From Epichloe hybrida (Eukaryota; Ascomycota; Sordariomycetes; Hypocreales; Clavicipitaceae): a stretch of 64,000 bases of DNA. The translations under genes and the position numbers were made by a program. Location: the NCBI GenBank assembly GCA_019022495.1, contig JAFEKR010000006.1, positions 3,038,001 to 3,102,000 on the forward strand, given 5' to 3'. The notes beneath the pieces are model-generated. The model saw nothing but the letters and a program-made list of their open reading frames with translations, made no database searches and was not told the DNA's origin. Positions within the stretch are counted from its first letter, which is position 1, and each line of letters opens with the position of its first letter. Positions 1 to 12,586 of this stretch are shown here, piece after piece.

Positions 1-3000
1 AAATAATCGTGTCACAACAACTTTAATTTCTGAAGACGTGGGCAAACTCAGGGTCATGTGCAGTGACGAACGTCAGAGGTGGTGGAGATGGATGAGGATG
101 AAAATGGAATGAAGATGGAATGAAGTGCAGGCAAATGAAGGCGTGGCGCGGCAGCTTCCATCTACTACTAGACGACGTCACCATCCGTTGCGCATTCTTA
201 AGTATTACCAAGACAACACACGCAGCACTCTCGGCACCTTCGGCTGCACTACGAGTCGCGTGGCGGAGGGCCATGGGGCCAAGTGGCCCAAGTCACACAA
301 GACGCGAGCACTCAATAAGTCTGCAATTATGTATTACTTTGTTAAGCTATCTTGCCTACCTAGCTTTGTTCACCAATAGCTTTTGACGCCATTGTGAATC
401 TCAGGGTCTTGTGTCTACTGCGAGAATACGTAAGCACGTGTCGACGGATTTTTGCGCGCGCAGCAGCAACTGAGCCCCGACCAGAGAAATTTCTTCAACA
501 TGTGTTCTTCTGTGTAAATTTCCTGGGGTTCTCGTATTAAACACCACACATACCACGCGTTCTATCGCAGAGGTTAATTGTCCTGTGTGGTTGCAATAGC
601 GATCTGGAGAGAAATAAAGACCACGCAGCCACAAGCGAAACATCGTTTGATATTTATGTATCGCATTAGCTTAAAATCCGGTAGTAAAGCCATGGAGATG
701 GCCTAACTTAGACGGAGACGGTGCGCCTTTCAATTCCTGCTTGACCTGGCGCAGGGTCGCAGCTTGAGCCGTGCTTCCGCTTCACGCTGGATGGCTCGCC
801 GACCGAAACGGGTGTTGATGCCTTGCCCGTCAACACATTTATAAGTCGCTTTCGAAAGGTCGTATACGGCTGAAAGGGGATCTCTTTCCGTCGGATGACA
901 AGCCAGTCTGTCCGCTCTTTGTTATTGCCTGGCATTGCAAAAGTCTCGAGAACGATGGCCGGAATATCGGCTTCGAAGATGTATATGAACTCTGCGCCTG
1001 GGCCGTTCGTCAGGATTAGGCGTGACTGAAACTATTAGACACATGTTCCTACACGACTTGCCACTGATGCAGTAGACGCACCTTGTAAATAGGAAAGTCG
1101 TAAAGTTTTGGCTTTCGCTTGCCGGTCTTCGACCTCCTCTGTTCTTTTATTCCCTTGCGTTGTTGGGCAAGAGAGAGTAATATGCAATATATATACTCAT
1201 CCGACGACCAGTCATCCATCTTTGTTCTATACCGACAACTGGTCTGCCCGGCACGTCGCGGGTGAGGGAAATTGCGTTGAGCTTGAATGCTCGTATAGTC
1301 GCCATAGCCAATTTGGACCGGTGTCTGGGAATGGGAGCTATGCTTGCTTGAAAATGAGACAATGCGTGTTTCGTGGAAACAGCGGCCGGCAAAGAAGAGT
1401 TTGGTTGAGTTGCTGGACATTGAACGCCTTAGCAGTCTGTGGTCTTGATTGGGTGATTGGGGATTGTTGGTTTCTCTTTACCTGTCCCTCTTAAATTCAT
1501 CTCTAAGCAAATTTTCAACCAGGAGCTCCTTGTATTTTAATGGCCTAGCCGTTGCCAGTTTTTGGACAGTTTTGGACATGTCATCTTGGTCGCACTGCTG
1601 GCTTGAGTCAAAAGCAGAAGCTGCGCAAGTTTCCACCTCGCCGAACCTACAACCCGCTATTTCTAGGTCGGCAGATGTCCAGGAAAAAGGATTGCGTAAT
1701 CTCTCATGATGACGAACTATGAGGTCGGTTATTGGTGCCAGCTCTTTGGAGCAGGCCTTCTGGCCTAGGTGTGACCCGGTAGTCATTGCTTCGCGAAGTT
1801 CTGGTTTAAATGATGCAACGAAAGAGTGGCGCGAGCGAGTCGCGGTGACTTCGGCGTCATCCCAGAAAAACCGGAACGGAAGAATAATTCTGCTGTGGCA
1901 AGACGCGAAATGGTCCACGATGGACATTGCTGGGTCCGCCCTGACTGGCTATTACGGAGTACACATTAATGTACACTTTATTAGCTGTAATACTCCAGGA
2001 ATGATCTTGCTCTTGAGCAGCACTTTTATTGAACCAGATCTTCCGTGCAATATTTGCGGTGCTTGGATTCAAGGCGCCTTTGCGGTTCTTGACACATATA
2101 TATCTCAAGAGCCGCATATTCTGACTCAAGTACTCGTGCGTCGATCTCCTAATCTAGGTTTTCTGTGGTTTGGTGGCATACTTATGGGCGTCTAACGCTA
2201 CATTATGCAATGGGCGCGCCCCGTTGCGTTCCAAATTGACCTAAATTCGGCGGCTTGGACAAACAGTACGTCTCGTTCATCCAGAAGCCAGTGTTAGACA
2301 TTGCTTCGAATGCGGCGACTTTGCAGCGTTCGGATGAGGCACGATTGATGTACCTGTCTCAAGCTGACCATCATACCACACTCCCTCTTGTCCCATTCGC
2401 GCCGTTTGGCTCCATCTCCGTTGAGGACTGCATTCTTGAAGTACAGATGCACGTCTTTTGCTCCGCTCGCCACGGCTTGACATACACAGGTTGGCTATGG
2501 AACTGCAGGAATGACACCAAGATTGCGCAAACTGCGACCGAATGCTCTTCAATGACCTGTCACAACACAGATCGTATTCTTGCTGATGGTGTTACTGTCC
2601 AGTATGACAAGCTTGATCGTGGGAGGGACTGCTCAGAGTCCATGACTCGCAACATGTTCACGTGGCTGCGCGGGACGGACGGATTTCCCGTCGCTGAACG
2701 AGCTATTCGAGAGCATGAATGGATCAAAGAAGGATGGAGCTCGGATGAGGAGAGTGTAGCGCCGGAAGGTGATGGAAGATCGACTGCAGACCGACGTGTT
2801 GTTGGCCCATGGTTATGTCGGAAGTTAACGACGCGATGTAATACGATTTGACCATGCAAAGTACTCCGTAGTATTGAATGAGATCCCATAACCTAGATGA
2901 GTTAGAAAAAAATCTGTAGTTAACAGCCTGGATGAAGCTTTAAGCGAAACTCTTCTAGAATTCCCCTTTTGTTTACTCCTAGGCTAAAATATGCCAGGAC

Positions 3001-3543
3001 CTAGACAGGGAGCCACCAGGCACGGAGTAGCAGCGGGGGGTTGATGGGAGACGCATCGCGAGAGAAAGTTAGCAAATGCCCTAGTCTGACATCTTTAGAA
3101 GTTTGCTATATCTTGTTATCTTAGTCCCACATGTGTGTTAGTATATACTACATAGAGAAGCGTGTGTAAGTCCGCACGGAGTGCATTACCTATGTGATGA
3201 TGCATTGTGGCCAGTTGTTTCTAGCACATTGTATCTAGCGGTTGCCGGTTGAAGATATCGCAGCCTCACATGGAAGCCTCACATCTGAGGCATCCCTCTT
3301 CATCCCTCTTCATCCCTCTTCGTCCCTCTTCGTCCCTCAGCTTCTCGTATCTCGTTTGTTATCGCGATTCATCGGCAGGCTCCGTTTGAAGACCTTGAAT
3401 CACTTGTTAATACATTTGGAGCTTATATAGCTTCCCTTTTTCCCTCTAATAGATTTCTAGATAGTTAATCCTTATCTTCTCTTCTTTCCACTCTTTACAT
3501 TATTCCACAGCCTGCAATGTACGCACAAATTAGTGGCCAGTTG
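1..3543. other. Gene-poor left flank
   Basis: I find no gene I can defend here. Open frames are short, lack an ATG or lack recognisable motifs. The longest plus-strand frame, 2255-2851 (about 198 codons), opens on TTG and shows no domain I know. A minus-strand frame at 1478-1927 (149 codons) is equally anonymous. Base composition is ordinary, so this stretch is not RIP-degraded like the block after 5.2 kb. It could hold remnants of accessory genes. Confidence 0.5.
3291..3338. repeat. Short tandem repeat, 10-bp unit
   Basis: Nearly five copies of a 10-bp pyrimidine-rich unit (catccctctt, the later units starting cg instead of ca) lie about 430 bp upstream of the start codon of the nuclease-like gene. 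Similar ccctct runs recur at about 3675-3705, so this is a polypyrimidine-rich upstream region. Confidence 0.85.
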
Positions 3544-3586
3544 GTGAAGGGGGGGAAGGTGCGATGCACCTGACCCACCCCACAAC
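3544..3586. repeat. Hairpin repeat, copy 1
   Basis: About 43 bp that align, with a 2-nt gap, to the first part of the 169-bp repeat at 5137-5305 and 20991-21159. The core is an inverted repeat, arms AGGTGC (3557-3562) and GCACCT (3566-3571) around a 3-nt loop, followed by a conserved CCCACC. Together with the 5137 copy it brackets the nuclease-like gene. Function unknown; it may be a transposon end or a recombination relic. Confidence 0.65.
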
Positions 3587-3769
3587 AAAGATTAGCCTTA
3601 ACACACTAGTGGCAGGTGGACCAGGTGGTGGCAGGTGGTGGCATTTTGTTTAATATCGAGGAGCGTTCTCTTCAAACCCTCTTCTAACCCCTCTTCCAAT
3701 CCCTCTAACTGGCTTCTATCCTTTTGGAGCATTCAACTTTTTCTTGAACTACAACACTCACGATTTGCG

Positions 3770-4991
3770 ATGGCAGACGCGGCATACTACAAGACTGTTA
3801 CTAACAAGTCGACTTTCAAAAAACATTTCAAAGCAGAACAAAGAGTCCCTTTCATCAAACTTGACCATGTTGCCGCTCATAAATGGGGGCGCCCCGAGCT
3901 CTTTGGATTGGCTGTCAAACCCAAGGTAGTCCAGCACCTGCCCGTCTTGTCCGAATTCACGCCGCCGTCAAACGAACCGACGCCAAAAGAGATTGAGAAG
4001 TTTATAAATGGACCGGGCAGTGATTACATGTCCAGAAGCGAACACTCTCTCGTCAGGGATCCGATTATTGGGGAATCACTTGGCCGTGCTTGGGCGGCTC
4101 TTGCAAGTTTTACCGCTCCTCGTAATGAGCTTCGGTCAGACGAGGAAGACGATGCCGAGACTGGTTCGAGATCTAAGCGGACCAGGATCCAAACCACGCA
4201 AGAAGATTATGTTGATTCCAGCATGATGCGAGTCGACTCAAGTAGTTCAAATTCCGACGAATCTAAGGGAACGCCGTCCTCTGTTGGCTACGTTGATAAG
4301 AGCTCATCCTCTGCGCGAGCACGCAAGGAAAACGAGACGCTGCGACTTTTTTCTTGTGTCACTCGACACGTCTTGCATTATGCTTTCCCTCAAGAAAATG
4401 ATTTCGTGGATCCGGTGGTCGAGTTCCGCGACTATGCTTCCTGGCATGTTGCTTCTACCCCGAATGGGGGGCGTCGTGTGGCAGCTATGGATGACAGGGG
4501 TCTCGTGTTGCGAGAATTTGACGAAGGCAGGCTGCTGCAGAAAAATGACTATGTGATGTTAGTTGAGGCCAAGAGTGAATTTCAACGCATAGTGGATGGC
4601 AAACCAATCCTTACGGATGAATGTCTTGGCCAAATGACTTGCGAAGCGATGGCGGCCAGGCTTAAAGATTTCTCGGAAGAAAAAAGTAAATTCAAAGATG
4701 GAAGGTACCATTTCCTGCTCATTTTCAAAAATCGCTCATGAATCTTTTAACAGTTTACTAATAGTGCAAAACAGTGTCATAATCGCTCATCCCACACAGC
4801 AATACGTTTGCTTTCTTCAGTTTGATGTAACTGACTCATATCTTGAAGTCTTTGAGGAGAATTTTGATTTGATGCCACCAGCCTTCTTGCGTGTATATAT
4901 AACACGTTATTTGGACTTGAGTACAATGGCTGGGAGGAAGGCATTTGTGGCAACAATGTCTAGTTTAATGATTTGGGCTAGGGAAAACTAG
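3770..4991 (+). CDS. Uncharacterised protein with possible PD-(D/E)XK nuclease-like core
   Basis: Two exons, 3770-4704 and 4775-4991, joined by a GT-AG intron with a TACTAATA-like branch site give 383 residues. I chose the ATG at 3770 (purine context); an in-frame open stretch continues upstream to 3635 on non-conserved sequence. The N-terminal third is basic. The middle (about 165-225) is acidic and serine-rich with an RSKRTR stretch that may be a nuclear signal. The C-terminal half holds a MDDRG strand, then MLVEAKSEFQ and a downstream Q-M helix. This spacing of D, E-x-K and Q resembles the PD-(D/E)XK restriction-endonuclease fold, but that is inference. I recognise the general look of a lineage-expanded fungal family but cannot name it. 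It is bracketed by hairpin repeats and lies beside a RIP island, yet is itself not RIP-mutated, which suggests it is young or single copy. It could instead be an effector-like or transposon-carried gene. Confidence 0.6.
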
Positions 4992-5029
4992 TATATTTAC
5001 TAATTTATTAGTTAGTTAATTTGCTAATA

Positions 5030-5063
5030 AGCGTGTGATCCACGAGCCGGTGCAGACTTTGCA
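5030..5063 (+). repeat. Left inverted repeat of the island (34 bp)
   Basis: The 34 bp beginning gcgtgtgatccacgagcc are repeated in reverse complement at 21403-21436 with one mismatch. The inner end contains GTGCA...TGCAC, itself a small hairpin. It starts 38 bp after the stop codon of the nuclease-like gene. I see no target-site duplication shared with the right copy, so the pair may be the ends of one 16.4-kb composite or of two different element copies. Confidence 0.75.
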
Positions 5064-5136
5064 CTGACATTGCATGATACAAATTATATGTGGAGTTATA
5101 TGGGGCGGCCATTTTGTACTGTCTTTCTTTACACTA

Positions 5137-5305
5137 GTGACGGATGGGGGCAGGTGCGAGGCACCTGGCCCACCTAGCACAAAAACCCCACTCGTCAGAT
5201 TTTTCAGCAGGGATTTTTCCTCCCCAATCATTACCTAAAGAATTTAATTTTTAATTCAATAGAAAAATCGTTAAAAACCTCTTTTCTATTCCGTTTAGTT
5301 CTTAG
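5137..5305. repeat. 169-bp direct repeat, left copy
   Basis: Colinear without gaps with 20991-21159. By hand alignment the two copies differ at 20 sites, all transitions. In this copy the outer half (5137-5222) is almost pristine, while the inner half (from about 5229) carries all eight C-to-T or G-to-A changes. The hairpin arms are CAGGTGC (5151-5157) and GCACCTG (5161-5167). It could be a relic long terminal repeat or a duplicated transposon end; neither can be shown from sequence alone. Confidence 0.85.
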
Positions 5306-5359
5306 CGACTACGCTAGGAGTTAGTAATCTAAAGCTTCTTTAAGCTTACCTATAGTTAA

Positions 5360-5390
<31 letters not shown>

Positions 5391-5391
5391 G
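5360..5391. repeat. ATT trinucleotide microsatellite
   Basis: About ten uninterrupted ATT/TTA units at the left edge of the AT-rich island, probably grown by slippage in low-complexity sequence. Confidence 0.85.
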
Positions 5392-5999
5392 ACTAGGGTG
5401 GTCTGTTTACTCACTTTATTACCTATCTCTTAACCCCTGCTTAAATCTATAGAAACCCTTACCTTACCCTTTAATATTCCCTATTATTATCCTTATCTTA
5501 CTAGTAACTATTAAATCCTTACACTCTCTATTATTAGTATTATTATTAATCTAGAGTTATAAGAGTTAAAATCCCTATAGAATTCGCAGATAGCAAAGGT
5601 ATATAACTATAACTTAGAATTAACTAAATTATTATTACTAGAAAGTGTTCTAGTAAGAGAAGAAAACTTCTCTCTTACTAGACTAGGAGACTAAGCTATA
5701 ATCTAGCTAGCCTATTTCTTCTAGTAACTTACTACCTTATTAGAGTTAAAACTACCTTTACTAGCATCTAAAAAACCTATATTTAAAATACTTACTTATT
5801 AGCCTATAATAGAGCTATGTAAGTTACCCTTATCTTAAGATATTAGGACCTTTAATAAGTCTATATTAGTAAGATAATAGTTAAGTTATCTATAGTAAAC
5901 TTTTAAGACTATTAATAAAGGAAGGGATATTAACCTAAATACCTTTATTTAAGCTATTAATATAGCCTTAGGTAATAGGGTAGTTACTTTTATTAATAG

Positions 6000-8090
6000 C
6001 TTAGAGTAATTAAGGCTTATAGTCTTAAGGGCTAAGAATAGTATAATAACTACTACTAACTTAGCTGCCCTCTAATAGTTACTATAAAAGCAATACCCTC
6101 CTAATATTATTAATAAAGAAGTAAAAACTAGTACTAATATAAAACTTTAATAAGGTAAGGGTAAGGCCTTTATTACCTATTACTCTTATGTTTTAAATAT
6201 ACTTTATTATACTAGAGAAAGGGATAAACTAATTACTTCTAACTATTCCCTTACTTTAATTAAGAGTTATACTCTCTATAACTTTATCTAGTAGTTTATT
6301 TAGGGATTATATAATAAATTACTAATATAAGAAGCTATTAGCTAAAATATATTAGCTACTAATAGCCTTAGAGAAGCCTAAGAATATATTAAGTAAGCTA
6401 TTACTATTTTAAAGGCAAAGGCTAACCTTATAAAGTTAACTATATAAGATATAAAGATTACCTTAATAGAGAAATTTATTAAACTTTAGAGTAAGTGCTT
6501 TACTAATAAAGTATTATCTTAGGTATATAAACTACCCCTAGGGTTTATAGAAGTATTAGGAGAATAAAGATAATAGTTTACTTTAGTTAATACTTTAATT
6601 ACCTAGCTTTAGCTTATAATATTATACTTAGGTTTATTAGGAATATATGGTTTTACTAACCCTTAGTAATTTAGTAAGTATTATCCTATACCTTAAGTAG
6701 TTAATTAAACACTAACTCTAGTTACTTACCCTTAGAATTATCCTTAGATATAAAATAGAAGTAATATTAATTTAGGGAATAAAGCTTTAATAAACCTATA
6801 AGGTAGCGCTAACTAGTCTATCCCTAGAACTTAATAAGTAAGCTTCCCCCCTTAATATTAAAATAATAGTACTAGTATATATTAACTCTTATAGAATACG
6901 CTTATAATAACCTAAGGTACTAGTTAGAGAGAAAGAGCACTAGAACTAAGGCTAGTAACTAAATTAAGGAATTAGTATATTAATAAAACCACGCTATTAC
7001 CCTATAGGGGTGCTTGCTTTAAGTGTAAAGTTACTAGATATTATACTATAAACTATACTATAACTAGAAATAATTTATTATAATAATAGGAATTCTTATA
7101 GTTAAAATTAATAATACTTCCCTCCTATAATAACTAGTTATAAGTACTTAGATAAATCTATACTTAGTTAGCTTAGGTATACTTAAATAGTAATAAGTAT
7201 AAGGATATAGTAATATCTAGGATTATTAAAAAGGTTATAGGTAAATTATTAGTTAAAGTTTAATATACTCTAATTAAACTAGGTACTATTAAAAGCTTAC
7301 CTAACCTTATAGAGAATCCTTAGCTTATTTAGCTTAAATAAAACCCTATAGCTACTATAAGCTTATAGAAAATTAGGGCTTACTATACTAATATAAAGGT
7401 ATAAGTAAAAGATATTACTAATAAGAAGGAGAATAAAGCTAGAGTGCTAAGACCCCTTATTAAGAGCCTTAAGAAAGCTAATATAGAAACCCTTAAGTTT
7501 ATTACTTAAGGTACTCTATAAGTTATAATATTAGTATTAGAGGCTATATTACTATTAAAAAAATAAAAGGGGATGCCCCTTAGTAAGATATTAGAAAGTT
7601 AGACTCTAACTCCTAAAGCTACACTATTAGTAAGAGAAAAGGTAATTAAGCGAAATATAAGGGCATTAAGCAAAATTTAGGGATATAAGGGTCTAGGCCT
7701 TATTAACTAGAAAGCCCTAGTAAGTTATATCTTAGTTCTAATTTTGCTAATAGATTTATAGTAAATTAGCCTAGAAATATCTAAGTAGTTTTAAAAGCTA
7801 TTATTAAGGGTAATAACCCTAAGGAAGTAAATAAAGAAAAAAGTAGCTTTCTTACTTAATATAAGCTTAGTTTAAGCTATGTCTAGTAAGGGTTAGAAGA
7901 GTCCTATAGCTAATAATTATAATACTAAGTTACTTTAAGAGTATTAATTAGGTAATAAGCTATTTAGGATTACTATCTAAGCTTATATAGGATTTTAAAA
8001 GGAATAGGTATTTAATCTTAAACTAGGATAAGTAATAGCTAATTAGGGAGCTAAGATTAATACTATATCTTAGGCGTTTATACTATAGGA
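6000..8090 (+). pseudogene. RIP-inactivated retrotransposon gag-like relic with CCHC knuckle
   Basis: Reading the plus strand through its TAA and TAG stops gives long stretches of protein-like sequence. The best landmark is 7015-7056, where Cys-x2-Cys is followed by codons for Arg-Tyr and a final Tyr at the places of Gly-His and Cys in a CCHC zinc knuckle; each of these is one RIP-type transition from the expected codon. Upstream (about 6290-6600) is a helical, Lys/Leu-rich stretch that could be a capsid domain. Downstream at about 8030-8075 a GA-x-INTIS-like stretch may be the active-site region of an aspartic protease, less certain. No reverse transcriptase follows on this strand, so the element is truncated or rearranged. 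Not functional. Confidence 0.6.
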
Positions 8091-8999
8091 AAACATACTA
8101 GTTTATGATTTAGGATCTGTTAGTTTCTAAGGGCTGTAAATAATTAACACTAATAAGTAAGAGAATATAGTTACCTATTTTATGTTAATAAAAGTAGTAT
8201 ACTATAGTATTATGTGGTTAGTTGTCATGGCTTGCACCAAAAGGTTATAAACGAAGTGATAGCTAAGACTATCGCAGTCACTACTAGATAGATGCTAGCT
8301 AGGGGTAGGTGCGTAAAGGTTTTAATCTTTAACCTAGCACTAATAATATACGTAGTCTTTAATAAATACCTTACTCCTTAAGCATATAGCTATCTTATAG
8401 CTAGCTAGCCTCTTTATTATCTATATAGCCTAAAGGTTCTCTAAAGACTTACTTTAATAAATATCCTATCTTTAACCTTTACGCTTCTAATATAATACTT
8501 CCCTTATATATAATTAACCTTAATTATAAAATAAGCTACTTACTTAGAGTATAGTTACTATATTAGAGCTTTATAAGGAAAATAAGATAAGGTACCTTAT
8601 ATCTAGATATATAAGTAAATAAAAAGAAATAATAATAATAATATTACTAATTAAAAATAACCCCTCCTATTATAGTTAGTAATATCTAAATAGTAGCCTA
8701 TATATAGCTTTACTATAGTAAAATAAATATTATTACTTATTATATAGCTAGAAGAAAAAAAAATAGATAACCTATATTAATTTTTATAATTAGTTAAAAA
8801 AATAAGGTACTTAATACTATAGTTTTAAATAGTCTAACTAGAGAGCTTATATTATAGTTACTATAAGTTTATAGCTATTAGGTATATATGCGTTTAGTAG
8901 TGCTAATAGTTATTATTATAATTTATAAATCACCTATATATAGTGCGTTAAATTACTTAAGGGGTCTAGGGTTAATATAAAAGAGACTAATTTTCCCCT

Positions 9000-10699
9000 C
9001 TTTTACACACTTTCTTTCTTTTATAATATCCCCTAACCTTATAAGTTACCCTTACTAGCTAAGTAGTAGCTCTCTTATTACTATTACTTAGTAGTTACTA
9101 ACCTCTTTTAGTCCTTAATTATTATTATTATCTATCCTTATTTATCTTAGTTTTTTACCCTTATCTAGCTTATAAGTTTATACTCTTACTAGTATAACTT
9201 CCTTATCTAGTCTATTATAGCTAACTTATAGCTAGTTTACTATATCTAAGTCTTATACTTAAACTTTACCTTTATTAATACCTTAAGAAAATCTAGTAAC
9301 TAAAAAATCTTCTATAAAGTCTTTTATAAAGTCTTCTCTAAAGTAAACTTTTTCTAAAATCTTATTATAAGTTTATTATATTCTTATAGTATCTCTATTA
9401 CTAACTTACTACTAGTAAAATAACTTTAAAAAAGATTCTATATATACGCTATTATTAGTAAGTAATAATATAAAATATTCTCCTAAAAATAGTACCTATA
9501 AGATTCTAGGATACTTTATTAATAAAAAGACCTTCCTAGCTAAATATAATAAATCTTGAAGTATAACTTCTTAACTTATTTATTACTTCTTTATAGCTAA
9601 TATTTAATAGGCTATTTAATAAAATATACTTATTACTTCTAAAATAATAAAAACTATATTATAGTATATCTCTTTGAACTAGAATTTACTTACTTATTAC
9701 TAATATACTACTAGACTTTAGCTTAAATTATATAGCTTTATAATAGGCTATTTAAGCTTATTAAAGTTACTTCTAAAGGTAATTATTACTATTAAAATAA
9801 AGTAAGTATAATCTTATTACTTATACACTAGATTACTACTAACTTATTACTAGCCTATTATAAAAGTAAAGAAAAAGCTATAGAATACTATCCTAGTTTA
9901 TAAAAATTCTAATAAGTATAGTTATATTTACTACACTTAAATATTTACTAATATTACTTATAAGGTAAAATATAATAAATATACTATAATAGTATTACTA
10001 AGTAATACTATAAATCTAAAGACTTATATTAATATTTTAAACTATCTTTACTTTATAGCCTAGAATATTCTAAAGGTAAGCCTTCTTAATATATATAGCT
10101 AATACTTAACTAACTTACTAGTAGTTTATACTAAATACTATTAATTTACCTAAATATATTAGTTTTATTAAGCTCCCTAGTGTACTTTAGGTTTATATAT
10201 ATAAAGAGAGAGATTCTAATAATAAAGATACTCCTAAGGCCTTTTTCTTTATAGTTCCTATAGCTACCTTTAATAATAAAGGACTAGTAATCTTAGAGAC
10301 TAACTTTATTATAAAGGGATAAGTACTTAGTAGTTATATAATAGATTATTTAAGTTATCTAAGTAAATTAACTTTATTTTCTAATATCTTTAGTATATTA
10401 AGTTATAGAATATAATTACCTTATATTAACTTTATTACTTAGCTATTACTTATAGTATTTAATAATTTCTCTAGTAATAAAATCCCTTTTTAATACCTAA
10501 GAATTCTCTAAAGTATTATAGCCTTTTTATTTAACTAGATATTTATAATACCTTTTATTATAGTAATATAAAATAATTTTCTTAACTTTAAACTCTTATT
10601 TATTATCTTTAATAGTATCTTATAGTAAGGATATATTTTCTATATTTATTAGATTCCCTTTAAAAGGTTAAAGACTAGTAATATTAAATATATTATATA
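9000..10699 (-). other. Degraded 3' part of the gypsy element or unrelated repeats
   Basis: AT-rich, RIP-mutated DNA downstream (on the minus strand) of the gypsy integrase. It should contain any chromodomain, the 3' untranslated part and a long terminal repeat, but I could not delimit an LTR by eye and see no second copy of one. Confidence 0.35.
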
Positions 10700-12586
10700 A
10701 TTAAGTCCTAGGTAGTAATTTTAATTAATATACTAATCTATAACTCCTAATTACCTTTTTAATCTTATAGGGGCCTAAGTACTTTATAGCTAGTTTCTTA
10801 CTAAGATATCTTAGGTTAATGTTTTTTATTAATAATAAAATATAGTTACTAACTTTAAACCTTATTAGAGTTCTTTTCTAGTTATAATATTTTTTATACT
10901 AAGTCTATAAGTTACTTAAAAGCTACTTAATTATAGTATACTTCTCTCTTAGTACTAAAATTTTACTTTTAGCTTAATTATTTACTAAAGGAATATTTAC
11001 TATTAATTACTATAAACCTCTAGGATTATAACCTTATAATGCCTTTACTAGTGTGTAGCTATGCGTTAAGTAATTGCTTATATTGTATATAAATTACGCT
11101 ATTAATAGGTTATTTACTTAATTAGTCTATTTAGTATAAGCAAAAGCCCTTAGATAATATTCTAAGACTTAGTTTAAATATTTTATCTAGCTATTTATCT
11201 AGGGGTAAAAAGTAATGCTAAGTAGCTGCTTTATTATAAGAAAATAACAAAAAGTTATCTAGAAACCACTAGTAAATATAAAACCTTAGTTTATTATAAT
11301 ACCTTCTAGGGCTTTATAGTCTCTAAAAACATATTCTAAGAATATAGTTACTAGCCTATTACTAATTAGTTATATTAAAATAAGGATATAAATACTATAT
11401 TTTGTAAAATAGTTAATAATAACTAAAATTATATTATAAGTCTAATTTAAATCTTTTACTAGTAAAAGTCTAGTAATAAAATCTATTAATAATTCTTAAA
11501 AAGGGTAATTAAGCACTAGTAATATAACTAGCTTACTATATAGTTTATAGTGCCTTAGTTTAAAAGTCTAATAATTTATATAAGTGCTAATATATACCTT
11601 TATATCTTTCTTTATTATTAGCTAATAATATTAGTTTATAATCTAATAAAGAGTTTTACTTACCCCTTAGTGCCTAGTAATAAGGTTATTATAAGTTAGT
11701 AATAAAATTTCTTTTCTTATACTTAGAGAAATAAAAATATAATTCTTAAATATTAAATACTTAGAGAGTTTAATTAACTATATCTAGGATATAGCTATAT
11801 TACTACTTTTAAGTAACTTTAATTAAGCTATAGTAAAGTTATTACCTTACTATACTTTATATAATAAGACTTAAATTAGGGGTTTTAATTCTAAGCTCTT
11901 TTCTAAAAAGTTAAAGTTAAACTTAAAAGAGATTCTCTAAATAAATTAAATTCTAGCTATAATATCTCTATAAGTAATTAGTTTAATAAATACTTCTAGT
12001 CTTATAAGAATATAGATAAGTAATGTTTTTAAGGGGCGCTCTTACTACTTACTAGTAATAACCTATACTAGTCTATCTCTATTAGAAATAGCTAGTCTAA
12101 TAGGAAAATTAAAATAATTAAGTAATAAATAATATATATGCTAAGTACTAATAGTATTACTATAGCTAGCTTATTACTTATTAATAAAAGTATAAAAAGT
12201 ATTAAATAACCTTACTAATATAACTCTTCTAAGATTATCTAGATTATTAAGTTCTTTAGGAATATAGTTATGTTATAATTTTTTAAAACCCTAGATACTA
12301 GTAGTATTATTATAGTGTTATTATAACTAACTATTATTTACACTAAGTGACGTTTTTATAGAGCCTATAGCACTAATAATATTACTATAGTATTCCTATC
12401 TCTTAGTATCTATAAATTTAGATAAAAAGGCAAGAAGTTATATAGTTACTACTTTCTCTTTTCTTACCTTACTTATAAAATCTAGTTTTCTTAAAAGTAA
12501 GTTAGTAAGATTTAATTTCCCTATATAATATATAATCTTAAAATCAAAAGAATAAAGCTTATTAAGCGTAATTACTTACTTACTAG
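10700..12586 (-). pseudogene. Ty3/gypsy pol relic, integrase region
   Basis: Reverse-complement translation through stops gives a clear gypsy integrase. The catalytic core lies at about 11195-11530, with a VDRF-like strand (seen as INRF), a DRG-equivalent loop and an AFHPQTDGQ-equivalent stretch near 11196-11235, all degraded by C-to-T or G-to-A changes. The C-terminal module lies at about 10755-10860 and reads close to KLAIKYLGPYKIKKVI, typical of the segment just before a chromodomain. Sequence from about 11700 to 12586 should encode RNase H and part of reverse transcriptase but is too degraded for me to assign. The reading order runs from high to low coordinates and continues the gag relic beyond the inserted hAT element. 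Confidence 0.75.

Noticed and set aside
2255..2851. 198-codon plus-strand open frame
   Set aside because: It opens on TTG, has no recognisable motif or plausible splice partner, and an antisense frame of similar quality overlaps it. I mention it only as part of the gene-poor flank.
5151..5176. Helitron 3' end (hairpin followed by CTAG)
   Set aside because: The hairpin and CTAG fit the pattern, but the repeat continues for more than 120 bp past CTAG in both full copies, so CTAG is not an element boundary.
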